Assembly: GCF_036173125.1 (NCBI RefSeq)
Contig: NZ_CP108054.1
Span: 6,849,001-6,913,000 of the forward strand
Reading direction: 5' to 3'
DNA from: Streptomyces sp. NBC_00286
GTDB lineage: Bacteria; Actinomycetota; Actinomycetes; Streptomycetales; Streptomycetaceae
Length of the DNA stretch: 64,000 nt
In this document: piece by piece, positions 58,306 through 64,000 of the stretch
How positions within the stretch are numbered: the first letter of the stretch is position 1
How the letters are laid out: every line of letters starts with the position of its first letter
Made by a program: the position numbers and the translations under genes
The notes under the pieces: generated by a model
Told to the model about the DNA's origin: nothing
Database searches by the model: none
Seen by the model: the letters and a program-made list of their open reading frames with translations, nothing else

Positions 58306-58329
58306 CCCCTCCTGTGCGAGGGGCTTTTT
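58306..58329 (+). terminator. Attenuator terminator upstream of leuS
   Basis: CCCCTC-CTGTGC-GAGGGG followed by C and TTTTT, a Rho-independent terminator ending 45 nt before the leuS start. It is one of the few T-run terminators in the window. Confidence 0.8.
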
Positions 58330-58374
58330 CATTTCCGCACGCTGGCAGAGACGATCGATGGAGCTTTGAGGATC

Positions 58375-61251
58375 ATGAGCGAGACGAACCCCGCCGCTGC
58401 CTCCGAGGTGGTGGCGCCGCACCGCTACACGGCCGCCATGGCCAACGAGATCGAGGCACGCTGGCAGGACTTCTGGGAGGCGAACGCCACTTACGCGGCG
58501 CCCAACCCCACCGGCGACCTGGCCACTGACCCCGCCCTGGTGGCCAGGCCCAAGAAGTTCATCATGGACATGTTCCCGTACCCCTCCGGTGCCGGCCTGC
58601 ACGTCGGCCACCCCCTGGGCTACATCGCCACCGATGTGTTCGCCCGGTACCAGCGCATGAGCGGCCACAACGTCCTGCACACCCTGGGCTTCGACGCCTT
58701 CGGCCTGCCCGCCGAGCAGTACGCCGTGCAGACCGGCACACACCCGCGCGTGTCCACCGAAGCCAACATGAAGAACATGCAGGTGCAGCTGCGCCGGCTG
58801 GGCCTGGGCCACGACAACCGCCGCTCGTTCGCGACGATCGACCCGGACTACTACAAGTGGACCCAGTGGATCTTCCTGCAGATCTTCAACTCCTGGTACG
58901 ACGACGAGGCGAAGAAGGCCCGCCCGATCACCGAGCTGGTCGCCCAGTTCGACAGCGGTGAGCGGGCGGTACCCGGTGGGCGTTCCTGGAATGAGCTGGC
59001 GGCCGCCGAGCGCGCCGACGTCCTGAGCGGCTTCCGCCTGGCGTACGCCTCCGACGCGCCCGTCAACTGGTGCCCCGGCCTGGGCACAGTGCTGGCGAAC
59101 GAGGAGGTGACCGCGGACGGCCGCTCCGAGCGCGGCAACTTCCCCGTGTTCAAGGCCAAGCTGCGCCAGTGGAACATGCGCATCACCGCGTACGCCGACC
59201 GGCTGCTGGACGACCTGGAGCAGCTGGACTGGCCCGAGGCCATCAAGCTGCAGCAGCGCAACTGGATCGGCCGCTCCGAGGGCGCCCGCGTCGACTTCCC
59301 GATCGACGGCGAGAACATCACTGTCTTCACCACGCGCCAGGACACCCTGTTCGGCGCGACCTACATGGTGCTGGCGCCCGAGCATCCGCTGGTCGAGAAG
59401 TTCACACCCCAGGAATGGCCCGAGGGCACGCATGAGGTGTGGACGGGCGGCCACGCGACCCCCGCCGAGGCCGTCGCCGCCTACCGCGCGCAGGCCGCCT
59501 CGAAGTCGGATGTCGAGCGTCAGGCCGAGGCCAAGGACAAAACCGGCGTCTTCATGGGCGCGTACGCGACCAACCCGGTCAACGGCGAGCAGATCCCGGT
59601 CTTCATCGCCGACTACGTGCTGATGGGCTACGGCACCGGCGCGATCATGGCCGTCCCGGCGCACGACACACGGGACTTCGCGTTCGCGCGCGCCTTCGAG
59701 CTGCCGATCCGCTGCGTCGTCGAACCAACTGATGACCGGGGCACCGACACCTCGACCTGGGACGACGCCTTCGTGTCGTACGACGCGAAGATCGTCAACT
59801 CCTCCGGTGCCGACATCTCCCTGGACGGCCTGGGCGTCGCCGACGCCAAGGCCCGTATCACCGAGTGGCTGGAGCGCGAGGGTATCGGCGAGGGCACCGT
59901 CAACTTCCGGCTGCGCGACTGGCTGTTCAGCCGCCAGCGCTACTGGGGCGAGCCCTTCCCGATCGTCTACGACGAGGAAGGCATCGCCCACCCGCTGCCC
60001 GAGTCGATGCTGCCCCTGGAGCTGCCGGAGGTCGAGGACTACTCGCCGCGCACCTTCGACCCGGACGACGCGAACACCGAGCCGGAGACCCCGCTGTCCC
60101 GCAACCAGGACTGGGTGAACGTCACCCTGGACCTGGGCGACGGCCGCGGCCCGCGCACGTACCGCCGTGAGACCAACACCATGCCCAACTGGGCCGGTTC
60201 CTGCTGGTACGAGCTGCGCTACTTGGACCCGCACAACTCCGAGAAGCTGGTCGACCCGGAGAACGAGCGCTACTGGATGGGCCCGCGCCAGGGCATGCCG
60301 CACGGCGGCGTCGACCTGTACGTGGGCGGCCAGGAGCATGCCGTTCTGCACCTGCTGTACGCGCGCTTCTGGTCCAAGGTCCTGTACGACCTGGGGCACG
60401 TCTCGTCGGCCGAGCCGTTCCACAAGCTGTACAACCAGGGCATGATCCAGGCCTTCGTCTACCGCGACAGCCGAGGCATCGCGGTGCCCGCCGCCGAGGT
60501 GGAGGAGCGCGACGGCGCGTTCTACTACCAGGGCGAGAAGGTCACCAAGCTGCTGGGCAAGATGGGCAAGTCCCTGAAGAACGCGGTCACTCCGGACGAG
60601 ATCTGCGACGAGTACGGGGCGGATACGCTGCGCCTGTACGAGATGGCGATGGGCCCCCTGGATGTGTCGCGGCCGTGGGACACGCGCGCGGTGGTGGGCC
60701 AGTTCCGGCTGCTGCAGCGGCTGTGGCGCAACGTCGTGGATGAGGCGAGCGGTGATGTGACGGTGGTGGACGCGGAGCCCGACGAGGACACGCTGCGTGC
60801 CCTGCACAAGGCCATCGACGGCGTACGCCAGGACCTGGAGGGCCTGCGCTTCAACACCGCCATCGCCAAGGTCACCGAGCTGAACAACCACCTGACCAAG
60901 GCGGGAGGCCCGGTGTCGCGGTCCGTCGCCGAGCCCCTGGTGCTGCTGGTCGCGCCGCTGGCCCCGCACATCGCGGAGGAGTTGTGGCGCAAGCTGGGGC
61001 ACACCGACTCGGTCGTCCACCAGGACTTCCCCGTCGCCGACCCGGCGTACGTCGTGGACGAGACCGTGACCTGCGTCGTGCAGGTCAAGGGCAAGGTCAA
61101 GGCGCGCCTGGAGGTGTCCCCGTCGATCTCCGAGGAGGAACTGGAGAAGGCGGCGCTGGGTGACGACAAGGTCGTGGCGGCGCTGGACGGCGCGGGGATC
61201 CGCAAGGTGATCGTGCGGGCGCCGAAGCTGGTGAACATCGTTCCCGCGTAA
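58375..61251 (+). CDS. leuS: Leucyl-tRNA synthetase
   Basis: 958 residues, class I synthetase. [16 protein letters not shown] carries the HIGH-class motif HVGH at 76-79. A CP1 editing domain (about 285-480) and the KMSKS-class loop reading KMGKS (729-733) follow, then the anticodon and C-terminal domains. An N-terminal extension of about 20 residues and two insertions are typical of Streptomyces. ATG at 58375 has GAGG 4-5 nt upstream. Expression is probably controlled by leucine attenuation through the leader region. Confidence 0.97.
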   Translation: MSETNPAAASEVVAPHRYTAAMANEIEARWQDFWEANATYAAPNPTGDLATDPALVARPKKFIMDMFPYPSGAGLHVGHPLGYIATDVFARYQRMSGHNVLHTLGFDAFGLPAEQYAVQTGTHPRVSTEANMKNMQVQLRRLGLGHDNRRSFATIDPDYYKWTQWIFLQIFNSWYDDEAKKARPITELVAQFDSGERAVPGGRSWNELAAAERADVLSGFRLAYASDAPVNWCPGLGTVLANEEVTADGRSERGNFPVFKAKLRQWNMRITAYADRLLDDLEQLDWPEAIKLQQRNWIGRSEGARVDFPIDGENITVFTTRQDTLFGATYMVLAPEHPLVEKFTPQEWPEGTHEVWTGGHATPAEAVAAYRAQAASKSDVERQAEAKDKTGVFMGAYATNPVNGEQIPVFIADYVLMGYGTGAIMAVPAHDTRDFAFARAFELPIRCVVEPTDDRGTDTSTWDDAFVSYDAKIVNSSGADISLDGLGVADAKARITEWLEREGIGEGTVNFRLRDWLFSRQRYWGEPFPIVYDEEGIAHPLPESMLPLELPEVEDYSPRTFDPDDANTEPETPLSRNQDWVNVTLDLGDGRGPRTYRRETNTMPNWAGSCWYELRYLDPHNSEKLVDPENERYWMGPRQGMPHGGVDLYVGGQEHAVLHLLYARFWSKVLYDLGHVSSAEPFHKLYNQGMIQAFVYRDSRGIAVPAAEVEERDGAFYYQGEKVTKLLGKMGKSLKNAVTPDEICDEYGADTLRLYEMAMGPLDVSRPWDTRAVVGQFRLLQRLWRNVVDEASGDVTVVDAEPDEDTLRALHKAIDGVRQDLEGLRFNTAIAKVTELNNHLTKAGGPVSRSVAEPLVLLVAPLAPHIAEELWRKLGHTDSVVHQDFPVADPAYVVDETVTCVVQVKGKVKARLEVSPSISEEELEKAALGDDKVVAALDGAGIRKVIVRAPKLVNIVPA

Positions 61252-61275
61252 CAGGCGTCGGGGTAGTCCCCTACG

Positions 61276-61316
61276 GGCAGGTTGGGGGTTCCGCTGGAAC
61301 CTCCGGCCTGCCTTTT
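61276..61316 (+). terminator. Intrinsic terminator after leuS
   Basis: GGCAGGTTGGGGGTTCC (61276-61292) pairs over all 17 positions (three G-T pairs) with 61296-61312, followed by TTTT. Confidence 0.85.
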
Positions 61317-61357
61317 CCGTTTACCGTGGAAGAGCCGGCGGGCACTGGAACAGGACT

Positions 61358-61403
61358 GAGCAGATCTAGAAGACCGCGAAGGCCGAGCAGATCTAGAAGA
61401 CCG
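61358..61403 (+). repeat. Direct repeat GAGCAGATCTAGAAGACCG upstream of the coiled-coil gene
   Basis: Two identical 19-nt copies (61358-61376, 61385-61403), each followed by decaying AGACCGAGA units up to 61430. Unusually purine-rich and low-GC. It lies in the leader of the next gene. Confidence 0.8.
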
Positions 61404-61449
61404 AGTAGACCGAGAAGACCGAGAAGCAGGACCCGAGAGGAACGACGTC

Positions 61450-62232
61450 GTGGAAGCCGTGGCAGCAATCGTGGCGCTGATCTTCGTGTTGTTCGTGGTC
61501 CTCGGGGTGTATGCGACGGTCAAGGCGGTCGGTGCCGCCAAGCGCGGAGTGGACCGCACCGTCGCGCAGGCCCGCCGCACGGTCGAGGACTCCACACTCA
61601 AGGCGAAGACCCTCGCGCAGCCGGGAGCGTTCGGCGAGCTGGCCCAACTGCGGCTCTCCTTGCGCACGTCGATGCGCGCGACCCAGGACGCCCTGCACGC
61701 GGGCGTGGCCGAGGACGAGTCGCTGAAGGAGTCCCTGGCCCTCTTCCAGCGACTCAGCGCGCACGGCCATGAACTGGACGCCGACATGAAGCGACTGGAG
61801 CGCGAGCCGAACAGAGCCCGCCTCGTCGAGCAGCTGCCTCAGCTGCGGGAGCGTACGGAGCAGATCACGAAGTCGGCCGACGCCCTGCGGTGGGCGGCGC
61901 GTGACCGGGCCCGGCGGTTCGCGGGCGATGACCTGGACTCACTGAGCCAGCAGATCGACATGGAGGCGGGCGCGCTGCGGCACTGGACGAAGGAGCCGAC
62001 GCCGGCTCAGCCGCCGCCCCCGTGGCCGGAGGCACCGGCCGCCCCGGGCGACCAGCAGACCTGGCCGGACACGGCTCCGTCGCGCACCGCCGAGGAGGAG
62101 CCCACGCCCACCGCCGCGAAGGAACCCACCGCCGAGAAGGAGCCCACGCCCACCCAGCCCGCCATCGCACCGCCGGCAGCGCGGCCCACGTACCCCTGGG
62201 AGAAGAAGCCCCGCCCGGAGAGCACGACTTGA
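61450..62232 (+). CDS. Membrane-anchored coiled-coil protein of unknown function
   Basis: 260 residues. One TM helix (about 3-24), then about 150 residues of predominantly helical, charged heptad-like sequence (VDRTVAQARRTVEDSTLKAK, LFQRLSAHGHELDADMKRLE, LPQLRERTEQITKSADAL). A Pro/Glu/Thr-rich tail has repeated EPTPT units and ends YPWEKKPRPESTT. GTG at 61450 has GAGAGGAA about 9 nt upstream. Not recognised; possibly a cell-envelope organising protein. Confidence 0.8.
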   Translation: MEAVAAIVALIFVLFVVLGVYATVKAVGAAKRGVDRTVAQARRTVEDSTLKAKTLAQPGAFGELAQLRLSLRTSMRATQDALHAGVAEDESLKESLALFQRLSAHGHELDADMKRLEREPNRARLVEQLPQLRERTEQITKSADALRWAARDRARRFAGDDLDSLSQQIDMEAGALRHWTKEPTPAQPPPPWPEAPAAPGDQQTWPDTAPSRTAEEEPTPTAAKEPTAEKEPTPTQPAIAPPAARPTYPWEKKPRPESTT

Positions 62233-62325
62233 TCCGGGAACGCGACGCGATTCGGCCGAATCGGCAGCGGCAGGCGCGATCTGCCGGGCTGCCGCCCGGG
62301 CGTTCCTGCGGGTAATCTCCAGCTC

Positions 62326-63171
62326 ATGTCCCGCCATGTCGCTATCGTCACCGATTCAACGGCCTACCTGCCGCCGCGGACGATGGAGCGCCACGGCATC
62401 ACAGCGGTGCCCCTGACCGTGGTTCTCGGCGACCAGGCACTCGAAGAGGGCACCGAGATCTCGGCCCGCTCACTCGCCCAGGCACTCCAGAAGCGACGCC
62501 CCGTCACCACGTCCCGGCCCAGCCCCGCGGTCTTCGCCGAGACCTACCGCAAGGTGGCCGAGTCGGGCGCCACCGGCATCATCTCGCTGCATCTGTCCGC
62601 CGAGCTCTCGGGTACGTACGACGCGGCGGTCCTCGCCTCGCGCGAAGCCCCGGTGCCCGTACGGGTCGTGGACACGGGCATGGTCGCCATGGCCCTCGGC
62701 TTCTGTGCCCTGGCCGCGGCCGAGTCCGCGGAGGCGGACGGCACGATCGACGAGGCGGTGACCGCGGCGGAGAAGCGGGCCGCCGGCACGTCCGCGTACT
62801 TCTACGTCGACACCCTCGACTATCTGCGCCGGGGCGGCCGGATCGGGGCGGCACAGGCCCTGTTCGGGTCCGCGCTGGCCGTGAAACCGCTGCTGGAGCT
62901 CAACGGCGGCCGTATCGAACTGCTGGAGAAGGTCCGCACCGCGTCGAAGGCGATCGCCCGCCTCGAGGAGATCGCGGCTGACCGGGCCGGAAGCGCACAG
63001 GTCGACATCGCGGTCCATCATCTCGCCGCGCACGAACGGGCGTCGGCGCTCGCGGAGCGGCTGCGGGCCCGGGTGCCGGGCCTGGCAGATCTGCATGTGA
63101 GCGAGGTCGGGGCGGCCATCGGGGCGCATACGGGGCCCGGGTTGTTGGGGGCTGTGGTCTCGCCTCGGTGA
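62326..63171 (+). CDS. DegV family fatty-acid-binding protein
   Basis: 281 residues. VAIVTDSTAYLP at the N-terminus, TSRPSPAVFAETY, HLSAELSGTYDAA and LDYLRRGGRIGAAQALFGSALAVKPLL are the family blocks. DegV-type proteins bind fatty acids and, in Firmicutes (FakB), present them to a kinase; no FakA-type kinase is in the window. ATG at 62326 is 7 nt after TAATCT and lacks a ribosome-binding site. Located before comEA. Confidence 0.95.
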   Translation: MSRHVAIVTDSTAYLPPRTMERHGITAVPLTVVLGDQALEEGTEISARSLAQALQKRRPVTTSRPSPAVFAETYRKVAESGATGIISLHLSAELSGTYDAAVLASREAPVPVRVVDTGMVAMALGFCALAAAESAEADGTIDEAVTAAEKRAAGTSAYFYVDTLDYLRRGGRIGAAQALFGSALAVKPLLELNGGRIELLEKVRTASKAIARLEEIAADRAGSAQVDIAVHHLAAHERASALAERLRARVPGLADLHVSEVGAAIGAHTGPGLLGAVVSPR

Positions 63172-63431
63172 GCTTTCACGGGGGTTGGTGAGGTATCCCA
63201 CTGTGATGTATCTCGCAAAATGTGTGGGTTATGTGGGGAAGCCGTGTGCTGCGTGCGTGGGTGCCCCGGCGGGCGCTCCGTCAGAGGCTGTGTGGGGAGT
63301 CCTGTCGGGCGCCCTGTCGGACGCCCGTCAGGCTCCTCGTGTGGGTGACGGAGTTATCCACAACTGGGTGGTAATCCACGGGAATTGAGCAAGATCATCG
63401 CGAGAGTGCCGGTGTGCTCGATTCTCATCGC
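63172..63431 (+). other. Intergenic region upstream of the comEA-like gene
   Basis: No convincing gene in 260 nt. Composition is unusually T-rich around 63195-63250. It contains the DnaA-box-like site at 63354. Confidence 0.5.
63354..63362 (+). promoter_or_regulatory. DnaA-box-like site TTATCCACA
   Basis: Exact match to the E. coli DnaA box consensus (Streptomyces boxes prefer TTGTCCACA), followed at 63373 by the weaker TAATCCACG. This could be a DnaA titration or regulatory site, or chance. Confidence 0.35.
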
Positions 63432-64000
63432 ATGGCACTTCGATCACCTTCACGGACAACGACCGCTACCAGTGGCCCGGGCCGCGGCCCCGTTTCCGAC
63501 GGCCGCGTCCGGCACCGCCGCCGCCCTTACCGAGGCAGGGCGCGCCGACATCAGGCCTCGGCGGAGGCGCTTCGCCTGCGCGCGGAGGCGATCTTCGCTG
63601 AACGGGCAGCAGAACGGCGGGGGTTGGGGCATTGGCCGCCTGACGCCGGTCCGAGGACGCGTGTGCCCCCTCGCGAACGGGCAGTTGGCGGCGATGCGGT
63701 GGGGGCAGGCGGCGCCGAGATGGTCGGCAACGAGGCCGGGGTGGAAGCCGCGGCCAGGTCTGAAGCCGTGTGGCGGGAGCGGGTTGGGCTTGCCGTGCGG
63801 GAGCGGATGCCGCTGTGGCTCCAGTCGAGGTGCGGCCTGGAGCGGAAGAGTGTGATCGCGCTCTCGGTGTTGCTGGTGGTGGCCGCCGTCTTCGCCGTTC
63901 AGCACTTCTGGTCGGGCCGTACCCAGCCGGTGCGTCCGCCAGAGGTGGTACGGGAGGCACCCTCGGCTCCGTACGAGGAAGCGGCGGTGGCACCCGGGTC
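63432..64000 (+). CDS. comEA: ComEA-like membrane protein, N-terminal part (partial)
   Basis: The frame is open from ATG 63432 to the window end (189 codons), with no stop. It encodes an Arg/Ala-rich cytoplasmic region (SRTTATSGPGRGPVSDGRVR, then ALRLRAEAIFAERAAERRG), one TM helix encoded at about 63853-63908 (KSVIALSVLLVVAAVFAVQHF), and the start of a Pro/Glu-rich linker. The expected SLBB and helix-hairpin-helix DNA-binding domains would lie beyond the window. The name rests on the membrane layout and the DegV-ComEA order known in Streptomyces. The start is uncertain: no ribosome-binding site, but GATTCT lies 6 nt upstream. Confidence 0.75.
   Translation, partial: MALRSPSRTTTATSGPGRGPVSDGRVRHRRRPYRGRARRHQASAEALRLRAEAIFAERAAERRGLGHWPPDAGPRTRVPPRERAVGGDAVGAGGAEMVGNEAGVEAAARSEAVWRERVGLAVRERMPLWLQSRCGLERKSVIALSVLLVVAAVFAVQHFWSGRTQPVRPPEVVREAPSAPYEEAAVAPG

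Noticed and set aside
58150..58374. T-box riboswitch upstream of leuS
   Set aside because: No T-box sequence or specifier hairpin; a leader peptide with Leu codons explains the region better.
63185..63388. 67-codon frame before comEA
   Set aside because: Poor codon bias and no conserved pattern; it overlaps the T-rich, probably regulatory region.

Overview
The window is a high-GC, gene-dense chromosomal segment of a Streptomyces. The evidence is the codon usage (third positions almost always G or C), the many GTG starts, the gene order clpP1-clpP2-clpX / valS-folC-ndk / mreBCD-pbp2-rodA / rne-rplU-rpmA-obg / proB-proA / nadD-lytR-rsfS / leuS / degV-comEA, which I recognise as the conserved Streptomyces core neighbourhood, and the actinobacterial paired ClpP subunits. 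The species cannot be named from sequence alone.

Layout. 1-222 is the 3' end of a SpoIIE/PP2C-type phosphatase. 223-1231 is a gene-free repeat island. 1232-4961 is an ABC exporter (ATPase plus FtsX-type permease) with a small HD hydrolase, convergent with a membrane acyltransferase (4976-6151). 6818-7479 holds a small membrane protein, tRNA-Gly and tRNA-Pro. 7725-12466 is the protein quality-control block: trigger factor, ClpP1, ClpP2 and ClpX, with a ClgR operator upstream of clpP1. 12535-19105 holds a secreted or anchored low-complexity protein, valS, folC, a DUF4233 protein and ndk. 19443-25999 is the lateral-wall/spore-wall morphogene cluster mreB, mreC, mreD, pbp2 and rodA. 26150-32726 holds a CYTH-CHAD protein, a B12/radical-SAM protein, a GNAT acetyltransferase, an unusual Trp-rich membrane protein built of seven exact 11-residue repeats, and the radical-SAM partner protein. 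32986-39889 is rne-rplU-rpmA-obgE. 40690-42765 is a CDP-glycerol glycerophosphotransferase-like protein. 43061-46388 is proB, an unknown gene and proA. 46475-53678 carries two related membrane proteins, an M48 protease, two tiny membrane proteins, nadD, a LytR_C protein, rsfS and a phosphatase. 53838-54825 has two identical tRNA-Ala(GGC) genes around two zinc-ribbon genes. 54854-57840 is a redox pair (NuoF-like/ferredoxin plus membrane cytochrome b). 58221-61251 is leuS with a peptide-coding attenuator. The window ends with an uncharacterised coiled-coil protein, DegV and the beginning of a ComEA-like gene.

The most unusual signals are outside the genes. A 150-nt element occurs twice (601-750 on +, 40296-40445 on -) with 7 substitutions and no indels, and folds into a long interrupted stem; one substitution turns an A-U pair into G-U. 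Both copies sit inside islands made of the same dispersed GC-rich modules, which recur at about eight gene boundaries, including inside the mre/pbp2 and proB/proA loci. A second theme is leaderless expression: seven starts (valS, folC, CYTH-CHAD, proA, two membrane proteins and the leuS leader peptide) have a TAnnnT hexamer exactly 6 nt upstream and no Shine-Dalgarno sequence. Others are a two-repeat CRISPR-like or triple-hairpin structure, a probable CTG start, a NuoF-like protein lacking one N3 cluster cysteine, and a LytR/LCP protein lacking the catalytic arginines. There are no insertion sequences, rRNA genes, phage genes or biosynthetic gene clusters in the window.
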